From NCBI RefSeq assembly GCF_029023725.1, contig NZ_CP119075.1, positions 4,583,501 to 4,647,500 on the forward strand: a stretch of 64,000 nucleotides of DNA, given 5' to 3'. This stretch comes from Synoicihabitans lomoniglobus (lineage in GTDB: Bacteria; Verrucomicrobiota; Verrucomicrobiia; Opitutales; Opitutaceae). The notes under the pieces are model-generated. The model was not told the DNA's origin and made no database searches. It saw nothing but the letters and a program-made list of their open reading frames with translations. Both the position numbers and the translations under genes were made by a program. Below, piece after piece: positions 54,324 through 63,120 of the stretch (positions are counted from its first letter, which is position 1; the number at the start of each line of letters is the position of its first letter).

Positions 54324-54577
54324 GGGAGGTAAAATCCGACCCCATTCCTTCACGGGCAGCCACTCAATTCCCGCCCGCACCGACTGTCCGATTTCCGCCC
54401 CCATCAGGTCCGGTCGCACATCCCTTCCGGAAACCACGTCATCACGACTCATTCAACCGCCTGAGTGGCGATCGGATCGCGACTCATCGGCATCGCGATC
54501 GTGGTGGGAGCACATCCTGGCGGCGTCCCTCGGCTGCACCGCCGACGCCCCGGGTCTTCCCTCCCCCAAATGATCAT

Positions 54578-56524
54578 ATGAAACCACCCCGCTCATTACG
54601 TCACTTCACCCGACTGCTTCTCCTTTTCGCATCGGGCTTTTTTACGTCCGCCGGCTTTGCCGCCGACATCACCCTCACCGCCGCCATGCTCAATGACTAC
54701 CACCTCGGTGGGGGCATCGTGGACTTCGCCGACGCCACCATCGGCTACCCGCCCAACGACGTGCCCAACAATCTCGCCCCCGGCGACACCATCTACATCG
54801 AGGCCCACACCCGGAAATTCATCCGCATCAAAAATCTCACCCAAGGCACCGCGGCCAACCCCATCACGATTACCAACACCGGTGGACAATTCATTCTCGA
54901 AGCCCCCAGCCCCACCGACGCCACCTCCAAGGGCATCGGATTGTTGGGCGTCCAGCACGTGATCCTCAAGGGCACCCCCGACCCCGGCAACTACGACTAC
55001 GGCATTAAAATCGCCAGCACCAAGAACGGCGCCACCGGCATCAAGATCGGTCACAACGGCCAGACCGGCGAAGACTTTGTGGGCTCCTTCGATGTCGAGG
55101 TCACGGGCATCGAAATCGGCAACACCGGCTTTGCCGGCATCCAAGCCAAGTGCGAAATCGCCGCCGCTGATCTGCCCGAGGAAGGCTACATCATGGAGGA
55201 CATCCACATCCACCACAACTACATCCACGATGTTCACGGCGAGGGTCTCTACATTGGTTGGACGTCCTCGGGGCACCACGACATGGGCAACGTCACCATC
55301 AACGACAATCTCATCGTCAACGCCGGCTGGGACGGCATTCAGCTCACCACCTGCCGCGAAGGGGGCCTGATCTACAACAACATCATCCTCGGTTACGGCG
55401 TGAACAGCTACACCGCCGAGGAAAACAACATCCCCTACTATTGGCAAAACAGCGGCATCGGGGTCAGCGGTTCCACCCTGGATATTCACCACAACTGGGT
55501 GCAGGCCGTCAGCGAGTATGCCGGGGCCGCCGTCAGCGTCTCCACCTACGGCGACACCACCGTGACCAACAACGTGCTCATCGGCGGCGACTTCAGCTCC
55601 GATCCGGCCGAGGACGGCATCTACATCTCCGAGGGCTCGACGCCGCCAATGGGCGCGACCATCACTATCGCCAACAACACCGTGATCGAACCCGAGCGCG
55701 ACGGTATTCATATCACCAATACCGTTAGCCTGCCGGTGGCGTTTACCAACAACATCGTGGCCCATCCCATCACCGGCGGCTACGCCGTGGACAACACCGG
55801 CACCGCCCTCACCGCCACCACCAACCTCTACACCGCCACCGTTGCCGCCGCCGGATTCGTCGACGCGAGCTCCGACGACTATCATCTCGCCAGCGGTTCG
55901 GCCGCCATTGATACCGGCACCGACACGTCGGCCGCCGGCGTCACCGACGACTTCGACACCTTGCCCCGGCCCGAGGGCGCGGCCTACGACATCGGGGCGT
56001 TTGAACGCGAAGCGGACATCACCCTGACCATCATCACGCCCGACGCTTGGGGCACGGCCTCCGGCAGCGGCTTCTGCTCCGCCGCAACGGCCTTCAACGA
56101 ACAACCCACCTGGGACGCCGCCAACCTCATCCCGGTGGGCGACGCCGCCAGCCCGCATGCCGGCACCAAGACCGCCTATACCAACCGCCACTGGTATATG
56201 GATTTCGGGGCCGACTACGCCAACGTGCGCATCGTGGCCATGTGGACCCGCTACCGCCCCTCCAGCCCCGGCAGCTTCAGTGGCTTCGACGGCATGTGGT
56301 GGGACAATGACAACGACAACGTCAACGACGGCACCACCGCCACCGGCATGAACTTCGGCACCGCCCAGGACATGCCCAGCACCAGCGAGCAATTGTGGGT
56401 GCAGGACGCCGATTTTTCCGGCGCCCCGATCACCCCACCCAGTCGCTACCTCCTGGTCAGCACGGGATCGACACCCACTGATCGCGGCAACGAGTTCGCC
56501 TTTGTCGGCTACATCGTGCCCTGA
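54578..56524 (+). CDS. Secreted right-handed beta-helix protein
   Basis: 648 residues. The signal peptide is about 1-28 (LRHFTRLLLLFASGFFTSAGFA). The central region (about 95-450) has parallel beta-helix coils seen as IHIHHNYIHDVHGEGLYIG, VTINDNLIVNAGWDGIQLT, LIYNNIILGYG and ITIANNTVIEPERDGIHIT, as in pectate-lyase-like and PbH1-repeat proteins. It ends in the common AAYDIGAFE motif near 485. The last 160 residues (WYMDFGADYANVRIVAMWTRY, GMWWDNDNDNVNDG) are a separate beta-rich module, perhaps carbohydrate binding. There is no PEP-CTERM tail. It is a probable polysaccharide lyase or binding protein; the substrate is unknown. Confidence 0.82.
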   Translation: MKPPRSLRHFTRLLLLFASGFFTSAGFAADITLTAAMLNDYHLGGGIVDFADATIGYPPNDVPNNLAPGDTIYIEAHTRKFIRIKNLTQGTAANPITITNTGGQFILEAPSPTDATSKGIGLLGVQHVILKGTPDPGNYDYGIKIASTKNGATGIKIGHNGQTGEDFVGSFDVEVTGIEIGNTGFAGIQAKCEIAAADLPEEGYIMEDIHIHHNYIHDVHGEGLYIGWTSSGHHDMGNVTINDNLIVNAGWDGIQLTTCREGGLIYNNIILGYGVNSYTAEENNIPYYWQNSGIGVSGSTLDIHHNWVQAVSEYAGAAVSVSTYGDTTVTNNVLIGGDFSSDPAEDGIYISEGSTPPMGATITIANNTVIEPERDGIHITNTVSLPVAFTNNIVAHPITGGYAVDNTGTALTATTNLYTATVAAAGFVDASSDDYHLASGSAAIDTGTDTSAAGVTDDFDTLPRPEGAAYDIGAFEREADITLTIITPDAWGTASGSGFCSAATAFNEQPTWDAANLIPVGDAASPHAGTKTAYTNRHWYMDFGADYANVRIVAMWTRYRPSSPGSFSGFDGMWWDNDNDNVNDGTTATGMNFGTAQDMPSTSEQLWVQDADFSGAPITPPSRYLLVSTGSTPTDRGNEFAFVGYIVP

Positions 56525-56544
56525 CATTGCCCCGACTCCCTGCG

Positions 56545-56578
56545 GCGGCGATCGCGGCTCCTGAGGCCCGATCGCCGC
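56545..56578 (+). terminator. Hairpin after the beta-helix gene
   Basis: GCGGCGATCG (56545-56554) pairs perfectly with CGATCGCCGC (56569-56578) over a 14-nt loop, 20 bp after the stop codon. It is followed by TGGCCGTTTTAC with only four T, so it is a weak terminator or a transcript-stabilising stem. The esterase gene starts 25 bp further on. Confidence 0.5.
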
Positions 56579-56603
56579 TGGCCGTTTTACTCCCGCCGCC
56601 CCC

Positions 56604-57581
56604 ATGCCCGCCTTCGATCTCCCGCTCGATCAACTTCGCACCTACCGAGGCGCTTCGCCGCGGCCGGCCGACTTCGACGCCTACTGGGAGGCGGGGCTGC
56701 GGGAGCTCGATCACACCGACCCCGATCCGGTGCTCGTGCCCAATTCCACCATCACGACACCTCAAACCGAATGCTTCGACCTGTGGTTCACCGGGGTCGG
56801 CGGCGCCCGCATCCACGCCCAGTTCGTGCGGCCGCGACGATCCGATGTGACCACCGCCAACCCCGGTCCGGCCGTCTTGCTGTTTCACGGCTACTCCGCT
56901 GCCTGCGGCGACTGGAGTTCACTGCTGGGATTTGCCGGGGCGGGTCTCGCCATCGCCATGCTCGACTGCCGGGGCCAGGGCGGCGCGTCGGAAGACGTGG
57001 GCGGCGTCAAAGGCATGACCTTGCGCGGCCATTTCGTGCGTGGATTGGCCGACCCCGACCCGACCAAACTGCTCTTTCGTGCCATCTATTTGGATACCGT
57101 GCAACTGGCCCGGGTAGTGATGGCGCAACCCGAAATCGACGCCGCTCGCGTCGGTGCCTTCGGCGGTTCCCAGGGCGGCGCACTCACCCTGGCCTGCGCC
57201 GCCCTCGAACCACGGCTTAAACGCATCGCGCCTGCGTTTCCCTTTCTGAGCGACTTCCGTCGGGTCTGGGCCATGGATCTGGCGGAAAATGCCTACGAGG
57301 AACTGCGCTACTTCCTGCGAATCAACGACCCCTGTCACGAACGCGTGGAAGAGATCTTCACCCGCCTCGGCTACATCGACGTGCAACATTTGGCGCCGCG
57401 CATCCAGGCTGAGGTGTTGTTTTTCACCGGCCTCATGGACAACGTCTGCCCACCCAGCTCCCAGTTCGCCGTGTTCAACCGCATCACCGCCCCCAAGGAA
57501 ATGGTGATGTATCCGGATTTCGCCCACGAAGCGCTGCCCGGCGCCGCGGACCGCACCTTCAATTTTCTTCTCGGTCTTTAA
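56604..57581 (+). CDS. Acetyl xylan esterase / cephalosporin-C deacetylase family (AXE1)
   Basis: 325 residues, the usual AXE1 length. [15 protein letters not shown] at the N-terminus, [15 protein letters not shown] (oxyanion region), nucleophile Ser189 in [11 protein letters not shown], Asp279 in [14 protein letters not shown] and His308 in [11 protein letters not shown] give the catalytic triad. These enzymes remove acetyl groups from short xylo- or other oligosaccharides. No signal peptide is present, so it acts in the cytoplasm on imported oligosaccharides. It precedes the ABC ATPase gene by 28 bp, suggesting co-expression. Confidence 0.92.
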   Translation: MPAFDLPLDQLRTYRGASPRPADFDAYWEAGLRELDHTDPDPVLVPNSTITTPQTECFDLWFTGVGGARIHAQFVRPRRSDVTTANPGPAVLLFHGYSAACGDWSSLLGFAGAGLAIAMLDCRGQGGASEDVGGVKGMTLRGHFVRGLADPDPTKLLFRAIYLDTVQLARVVMAQPEIDAARVGAFGGSQGGALTLACAALEPRLKRIAPAFPFLSDFRRVWAMDLAENAYEELRYFLRINDPCHERVEEIFTRLGYIDVQHLAPRIQAEVLFFTGLMDNVCPPSSQFAVFNRITAPKEMVMYPDFAHEALPGAADRTFNFLLGL

Positions 57582-57609
57582 TCCCTACTTCATTTTTCGC
57601 CCTCCCTCC

Positions 57610-58743
57610 ATGGCTCGCGTCACCCTCTCCCGTCTCACCAAGACCTACCCCGCCGCCCGCAAGAGTCCGGCATTTACCGCCGTCAAGGGCATCGATCTGG
57701 AGATCCGCGACGGGGAGTTCATGGTGCTCGTCGGTCCGTCCGGCTGCGGTAAGTCGACCACGCTGCGCATGATCGCCGGGCTGGAGGACATTACGGCCGG
57801 CACCATTGCGATCGGCGACGAGATCGTGAACGACCAGCTGCCCAAGGACCGAGGCATCGCGATGGTGTTTCAAAACTACGCGCTCTACCCCCACATGACC
57901 GTGGCCGAGAACATGGCCTTCGCCCTCAAATTGGCCAAGACCCCGCGCTCGGAAATTGACCAACGGGTGGCCGCCGCCGCCGAGACTTTGGGCCTCACCA
58001 GTATGCTCGATCGCAAACCCGCCGCCCTTTCCGGCGGGCAACGCCAACGCGTCGCGGTCGGTCGCGCCATCGTGCGCCAGCCCCAGGTGTTTCTCTTCGA
58101 CGAGCCACTGTCCAATCTCGACGCCAAGATGCGCGTCGCCATGCGCACCGAAATCTCGCGCCTGCACGACCAACTCCGCACCACCATGATCTATGTCACC
58201 CACGATCAGGTCGAAGCCATGACCATGGGTGATCGCATCTGCGTGATGCGCGGCGGCGAGATCATGCAGGTGGCCGACCCGCTCACCCTCTATCGCCAAC
58301 CGGCCAATGCCTACGTGGCGGGGTTCATTGGCTCGCCGCCCATGAACCTGATCCACGGCCGCCTCGAATCGCGGGCGGGCGGACCGTTCTTTGTCGAAAA
58401 CAGCGACGGCTCATCGCGCATGGAAATTGGGCTCAGCGGCACGCCCGCCGCCGATCTCGCCGCGCTCGCCCCCCACGCCGACGTCATCCTCGGCATCCGC
58501 CCCGAGGCCATCACCACCGAGCCGCATTCCGGCACGGCCCGCATCGAGGGCACCATTGAACTCAGTGAACCCATGGGCGCCGAAACCCACCTGCACGTGC
58601 GCACCGCCGCTCACACGGTGATCGCCCGGGTTCATGCCGATGCGCGTTTCAATGCTGGAACCAGCCAACCCCTGTTTGTCGATCTCGCGAAACTGCACGC
58701 CTTCGACGCGGCCACCGAGCAGGCAATCCGCGCGACGCCGTGA
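57610..58743 (+). CDS. Carbohydrate ABC transporter ATP-binding protein, UgpC/MsmX type
   Basis: 377 residues. Walker [10 protein letters not shown] (42-50), Q-loop [14 protein letters not shown], signature [16 protein letters not shown], Walker [13 protein letters not shown] and switch His in [15 protein letters not shown] are complete. The C-terminal 130 residues form the TOBE/MOP-like regulatory domain ([29 protein letters not shown]) of the MalK/UgpC group. It energises import of oligosaccharides. Its membrane partners are probably the permease at the window end and genes beyond it. Such ATPases often serve several transporters. Confidence 0.94.
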   Translation: MARVTLSRLTKTYPAARKSPAFTAVKGIDLEIRDGEFMVLVGPSGCGKSTTLRMIAGLEDITAGTIAIGDEIVNDQLPKDRGIAMVFQNYALYPHMTVAENMAFALKLAKTPRSEIDQRVAAAAETLGLTSMLDRKPAALSGGQRQRVAVGRAIVRQPQVFLFDEPLSNLDAKMRVAMRTEISRLHDQLRTTMIYVTHDQVEAMTMGDRICVMRGGEIMQVADPLTLYRQPANAYVAGFIGSPPMNLIHGRLESRAGGPFFVENSDGSSRMEIGLSGTPAADLAALAPHADVILGIRPEAITTEPHSGTARIEGTIELSEPMGAETHLHVRTAAHTVIARVHADARFNAGTSQPLFVDLAKLHAFDAATEQAIRATP

Positions 58744-58769
58744 GTCGGCTTGACCGGACCTAACCGGAC

Positions 58770-59813
58770 CTAAACCGCCACCGCCTGGCGCGGGGTCATC
58801 GCCGGAGCGGACGGTGTCAGCACATGACCTTTGACCAGGCTGCGCTGCGTGTCCTCACCAAACCGTTGGTCCCGCCCCTGCACTTTGGCGGCGAGCCGTT
58901 CGACCGCATACATCGCCACGATCTCGCTGCGATCGTCGATCTGTTGACAACCGGAGTCAGACGTTTCCAAGCACACCACCGTAACGTCCTTGGCCAACAC
59001 GTCCTGCGCAATCGCGGCCGCGCCCCGACCACCGCAAACGACTGCCTCGGGGCGGTGCCGATGCCACCAGGCGAGCAGATCGCCGTGGGCGTCCTCGCGA
59101 CAACCCAACACGCACTGCGGCACGTCGCGCAGACATTCGCCGTCGTGCTGAAAACTCAAATACCGACTGCGAACCAGCCCGCCCGAGGCGGCGTCAAAGG
59201 CGGGATCCAGCACCAATCCGATGTTGGCTGCTCCCGCTTGATCGAGCCACGACAGCGCGATTTCGAGATTGTGATAATAATCGCCGCAAACGACGTCGAG
59301 CCACTCGCCGGCGCGATAATCCCCGAGCGCCATGGTGCAAAATCGCCCGCGCAAGGTCTCGAACAACTCCGGTCGCATCGCTCCCGCCACCGGACACATC
59401 ACGCCCTCAATGCCGCGCGCCCGCAAGATCTCCGCCAAGCGCGCCGGTCGCAATCCCGGCTCCGCCGCCCACAGATCGGTCAGCACGTAACCGAGCGCCG
59501 CCGCCCGTTGCCGCGCCGCCGCGTAGACCTTGATGCCCTCCGGGTCACGGCGCCAAAAATCCCGGGTGGGTTCCTGGTTCAACCACGCCAACGGCAACGA
59601 GCCGCCCGCCTGCGTTTTCTCCGTGCGCAAAAATGCCAGATTGCGGGCCGCCGCGTTGGGCCGGTAGCCCATGCTGGCCGCCGTTTCCTGAATGCGACGC
59701 CGCGTCGCCAGCGGGATGGACGGAGCGTCTTTGAGCGCAAGGCAGATGGTGCTGGGGTGCACCTTGCACGCCATGGCCACGTCTCGCTGAGTCACTGGGG
59801 ATAGGGATAACAT
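58770..59813 (-). CDS. LacI family transcriptional regulator
   Basis: 347 residues. The N-terminal helix-turn-helix is VTQRDVAMACKVHPSTICLALK, with the hinge region MGYRPNAAARNLAF. The ligand-binding domain of the periplasmic-binding-protein type follows (IEGVMCPVAGAM, WLDVVCGDYYHNLEIALSWL, PEAVVCGGRGAAAIAQDVL). It probably represses the surrounding sugar genes until an oligosaccharide binds. It is divergent from the AraC-type regulator, with two palindromes between them. Confidence 0.92.
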   Translation of the reverse strand: MLSLSPVTQRDVAMACKVHPSTICLALKDAPSIPLATRRRIQETAASMGYRPNAAARNLAFLRTEKTQAGGSLPLAWLNQEPTRDFWRRDPEGIKVYAAARQRAAALGYVLTDLWAAEPGLRPARLAEILRARGIEGVMCPVAGAMRPELFETLRGRFCTMALGDYRAGEWLDVVCGDYYHNLEIALSWLDQAGAANIGLVLDPAFDAASGGLVRSRYLSFQHDGECLRDVPQCVLGCREDAHGDLLAWWHRHRPEAVVCGGRGAAAIAQDVLAKDVTVVCLETSDSGCQQIDDRSEIVAMYAVERLAAKVQGRDQRFGEDTQRSLVKGHVLTPSAPAMTPRQAVAV

Positions 59814-59834
59814 GAATCTGCTGGTTAATGGGGT

Positions 59835-59844
59835 GAGTGCACTC
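59835..59844. promoter_or_regulatory. Perfect palindrome GAGTGCACTC, candidate operator
   Basis: A 10-bp perfect palindrome 21 bp upstream of the LacI-type gene start, in the divergent regulator spacer. Size and symmetry fit a LacI-family half-site pair with a central G-C step. It is a candidate autoregulatory operator; no binding data. Confidence 0.4.
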
Positions 59845-59862
59845 TACGCTTTTTTACTGCTG

Positions 59863-59880
59863 CACTGAATAGGTTCAGTG
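59863..59880. promoter_or_regulatory. Inverted repeat CACTGAA-TAGG-TTCAGTG, candidate operator
   Basis: 7-bp perfect arms with a 4-bp spacer, 35 bp before the AraC-type gene start. In this 102-bp intergenic region only this and the GAGTGCACTC palindrome are symmetric. It could be bound by either divergent regulator. Confidence 0.45.
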
Positions 59881-59915
59881 GGATAAGACATGTGTTTTTA
59901 GGTAAGACCCCGCTC

Positions 59916-60779
59916 ATGACCCACGTCATCGATCACACCATCAAAACCCGGTTGCTGTTGCGGCCGATTCGCTCCCATTTGGGCACCATCCGCCTGGCCG
60001 GCGTCAATCAGGGCGGCGTCGGGGTCGGCATGGCGCCGGAACCGTTGCGCACCTTGTCGTGCTACACCTTCAACCTCATCCTCAACGGCCACGGATTTTA
60101 CCGCGAAGCCGACGATCGGCTCACCCCGCTGCAACGCGGCGACATCGCGTTTTCCTTCGCCCATGTGCCCCACGGCTACGGCACGGTGGGCGACGCGCAT
60201 TGGGATGAACTGTGGTTCGAGTTTGAAGGGCCGGTCTTCGATCTGATGCGCCAGACCGGCTTGCTCGATCCCGCCCAACCCATCCATCGCACCGGCGACA
60301 GCGACGCGTGGTTTCGGCGCTTGTTTCGCATCATCCCGCCATCCCATCTGCGCCAACGCACGCCCCCGCAGGTCATCGTGTCGCGCTTCGTATCCGTGCT
60401 CACCGAGATCCTCGCCGATCAGGAAACGCCCGAAGAACCCGACAATCCCACCGATGATTGGGTCAACCGCGCGTGTGAGATGCTGGGGCACCTCGACGAG
60501 AGTCCGGTGCCAACCCCCGCCGATGTCGCCCGCAAACTCGGCATGTCCTACGAAACGTTTCGCAAACGGTTTCGCGCCAAGGTCGGTTTCTCGCCGGGCC
60601 AGTTCCAACTCGATGCCCGCATCGACCGCGCCGCCGCATTGCTCCATCAGGGGCGGTTGCAGATCAAGGAAATCGCCGCGCACCTCGAGTTCTGCGATGA
60701 GTTCCATTTTTCCCGCAGCTTCAAACGCCGCTTCGGCACGTCGCCGCGTGAATTCCGTCGTCGCATTCTCGGACGTTGA
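59916..60779 (+). CDS. AraC family transcriptional regulator
   Basis: 287 residues from the ATG at 59916. The N-terminal cupin-like sensor domain (CYTFNLILNGHGFYR, LQRGDIAFSFAHVPHGYG) is followed by a C-terminal double helix-turn-helix at about 195-285: ADVARKLGMSYETFRKRFRA and IKEIAAHLEFCDEFHFSRSF, then RFGTSPREFRRR. It is usually an activator of sugar utilisation genes, here possibly of the GH36-like gene 83 bp downstream on the same strand. The divergent LacI-type gene suggests dual control of this cluster. Confidence 0.92.
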   Translation: MTHVIDHTIKTRLLLRPIRSHLGTIRLAGVNQGGVGVGMAPEPLRTLSCYTFNLILNGHGFYREADDRLTPLQRGDIAFSFAHVPHGYGTVGDAHWDELWFEFEGPVFDLMRQTGLLDPAQPIHRTGDSDAWFRRLFRIIPPSHLRQRTPPQVIVSRFVSVLTEILADQETPEEPDNPTDDWVNRACEMLGHLDESPVPTPADVARKLGMSYETFRKRFRAKVGFSPGQFQLDARIDRAAALLHQGRLQIKEIAAHLEFCDEFHFSRSFKRRFGTSPREFRRRILGR

Positions 60780-60862
60780 GCTTCGTCAACCGACGCCCTC
60801 AATCGATTGAGCCGTCGGTTCCTTGAGCCACCGCGTCGCCTCTGCCCTCGTCACCCCACCGC

Positions 60863-63028
60863 ATGCCGACCTCCGATCTGAACTTCTCCCTGCGTCACGC
60901 CACCTTCGAGTTCGGGTGGAACCTGACGACCGATCGCGCGCGGCTCACGCGCCGCCAAGACGCGTCCGCCGTGGTGTGGGAGGGCACATTGTTGCCCCTA
61001 TTCTGGCTGCAATCCAAGGACGGGACGCGCCGTGCGATCAAAGCCACCGCGGCGGCGGAAACGACCGAGCTGCACGCCACCGGTGGTCGGATCGGGCTCG
61101 CGCTCGCGGACCTCGGCACCGGGCAATTGACCGTCGCCGTCGATGCCGATCGCGGCGGGCTCCGTTTCGAAAATCTCACCCTCAACTGGGCGCCCGATCA
61201 GTCGGCTCCCGCGATCATTTCGATCCACTACGGTGCGGATATCCTCACGCCGGAGCAGCGTCTGGCCGCGCCGACTTTGGCGCGACCGTTCTGGCCCAAT
61301 TGGCGCGCCGAGGGTTTCGGGCTGCCGGGGGCCAAGACCGCGCCCATGCAGAGCTTTTTCCGCAGTTGGGATTTTGGGCAGGCCGACATCGCGCTCGGCA
61401 GTTTTGGTCCGGCCATGGGCACGCCCTATGGCGCGGCGTTTCCGCGGCCGGTTTACGGCGCGGGCCTCGGCGGTCGCCACGGCTGGTTGTGGTGCGGCGC
61501 GGGCGATCCGCCCGACGGCGCCCTGACCCTGCAGGTGCGCGCGTGCAGCGGATCACTCGAATGGCGATTGCGCGAAGATTTGTGGGGCGCGCCGGCGGAA
61601 CACGAACGCACGTGGACAGCACCGCTGACGCTGCGTTGGGCCGACACGTTGTGGACCGCGATTCGCGATACGTTCCGCGCCTTCTCCGTTCACGACCGTC
61701 CGCGTGCGTCCCACCAGAAATCGTTCTGGGGCACGTGGGGCGACTTTCGCGCCGGCATCTACGATCTGCCCTCGACGGCCGATCGCGCCGTCGACGAGGT
61801 CGGGGCCAACGTGCTCTGCATCGACGACCCCTGGGAAACGTTCAAGGGCAGTTGCGCGCCCGACCCGGCCAAGTTGCCCCGCTTCGACGCGGACCTCGCT
61901 TACATTCGTCAACGCGGATTGGGACTCGGGATTTGGATGCCCATCGCGTGGATCGCCGATCCGGAAGCGGTCGGCCTGACCGCCGACGACTTGCTGCTCA
62001 ATCGTGACGGCAATCCGATTCGCGCCAATTGGGCCAATGACCCGCTCGAAGGTCTCAACGCCCCCTGTTGTCTCGATCCCAGCTCGGCGGCGGCCCGGCA
62101 ATTTCTGGTCGAACGCACGCACCGCGTGATGCGCGATTACCGCCCGTCGCTGCTCAAACTCGACTTCGGCTATGGCGTGCCCGGACCCGACGGCTGCGCC
62201 CCGCGCAACCCCGCGCTGCGTGGCGAACGCCTCAGCCTCGCGCTGGCTCAAGTCATCGCCGACGCCGCGCGCGAAATCGACCCGACCGTCACGATTCTCG
62301 GCTACGCTTTGCATCCGCGTTGGGACGCCGTGCAGGACCAACTTTCGCTCGACGATCTCGGCGACGCCGGCACGGCCGAAGCCGCCGCGCATCGGCAATG
62401 GAGCGTCTGGGCCGCTCTCGTCGGAGCACGGGGATTGGCCATCATGGGATCGAGTGGTTACGATTGGGCCGCCGATCCCGACGTATTGCTCGACTCCGCC
62501 ATCCTCGGCGCGCCCGGAGCCAACCTCCCGCGACTCACCGAAACGGGCGATCCGGTGCTGGCCGCAACCATGGCGCGACGCCGCGCCATCACGCGCTGGC
62601 ATCGCCCGGCCCGCGCGTGGGAGCCGCTCTGGCTGAACTCCGACATCGGACAAATCGGTGTCGATCCCGACGCACGCAGCTGGGGTCGGAATGAACGCGG
62701 CGAGGACGGCGCGCTACGGCTCACCGCACTGGCATTGCGCGACCCTCTCGCGAACCCGACAGCATCTCTCCCGCATCTCGCGTGGACCGGCCGGTGGGCG
62801 GTGCTGTCGCTCACCAACGACGACGTGTTTACCGCGAACGAAGTGGTGTTGGTGCCGTTCGATGATGGACGGCTGGAGTTGGCCCGCTCCACGCGGCCCA
62901 AGCGCATCGTGGCCGTCGGCAACGACGAGGAAACTGAGTTTGCAACCTGGCAATGGAACGCCGGCGTCCTGCGCGTGGAATACGTAGCCACCGCCGAACC
63001 GTGGTTGGGCTTGCGAGTGATCTCCTGA
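60863..63028 (+). CDS. GH36-like (alpha-galactosidase superfamily) glycosidase
   Basis: 721 residues. The N-terminal beta-sandwich region (to about 280) is followed by a TIM barrel. KSFWGTWGDFRAGIYD, RQRGLGLGIWMPIAWI, the likely nucleophile Asp434 in LLKLDFGYG, and DDLGDAG around 498 with the likely acid/base follow the GH36/clan GH-D order. A C-terminal beta domain ends in GLRVIS. There is no signal peptide. Clan GH-D enzymes cleave alpha-galactosides or related alpha-linked sugars. The sequence is divergent, so the subfamily and substrate remain open. Confidence 0.72.
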   Translation: MPTSDLNFSLRHATFEFGWNLTTDRARLTRRQDASAVVWEGTLLPLFWLQSKDGTRRAIKATAAAETTELHATGGRIGLALADLGTGQLTVAVDADRGGLRFENLTLNWAPDQSAPAIISIHYGADILTPEQRLAAPTLARPFWPNWRAEGFGLPGAKTAPMQSFFRSWDFGQADIALGSFGPAMGTPYGAAFPRPVYGAGLGGRHGWLWCGAGDPPDGALTLQVRACSGSLEWRLREDLWGAPAEHERTWTAPLTLRWADTLWTAIRDTFRAFSVHDRPRASHQKSFWGTWGDFRAGIYDLPSTADRAVDEVGANVLCIDDPWETFKGSCAPDPAKLPRFDADLAYIRQRGLGLGIWMPIAWIADPEAVGLTADDLLLNRDGNPIRANWANDPLEGLNAPCCLDPSSAAARQFLVERTHRVMRDYRPSLLKLDFGYGVPGPDGCAPRNPALRGERLSLALAQVIADAAREIDPTVTILGYALHPRWDAVQDQLSLDDLGDAGTAEAAAHRQWSVWAALVGARGLAIMGSSGYDWAADPDVLLDSAILGAPGANLPRLTETGDPVLAATMARRRAITRWHRPARAWEPLWLNSDIGQIGVDPDARSWGRNERGEDGALRLTALALRDPLANPTASLPHLAWTGRWAVLSLTNDDVFTANEVVLVPFDDGRLELARSTRPKRIVAVGNDEETEFATWQWNAGVLRVEYVATAEPWLGLRVIS

Positions 63029-63100
63029 AGCGCGAGTAAGCTCGCCGCCTACCCAACCTTCTGAATCCGACCCACCGTAGGCCGCGAGCTCGCTCGCGCT
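63029..63100. repeat. Long imperfect palindrome between convergent genes
   Basis: Arms 63029-63052 and 63077-63100 (24 nt each) are reverse complements with three mismatches, around a 24-nt loop. It begins directly after the stop of the GH36-like gene. With no T-tract on either strand it resembles a REP-type palindromic element that may protect the 3' ends of both convergent transcripts. Confidence 0.6.
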
Positions 63101-63120
63101 CCCCTCCGCACGCGACGCTC

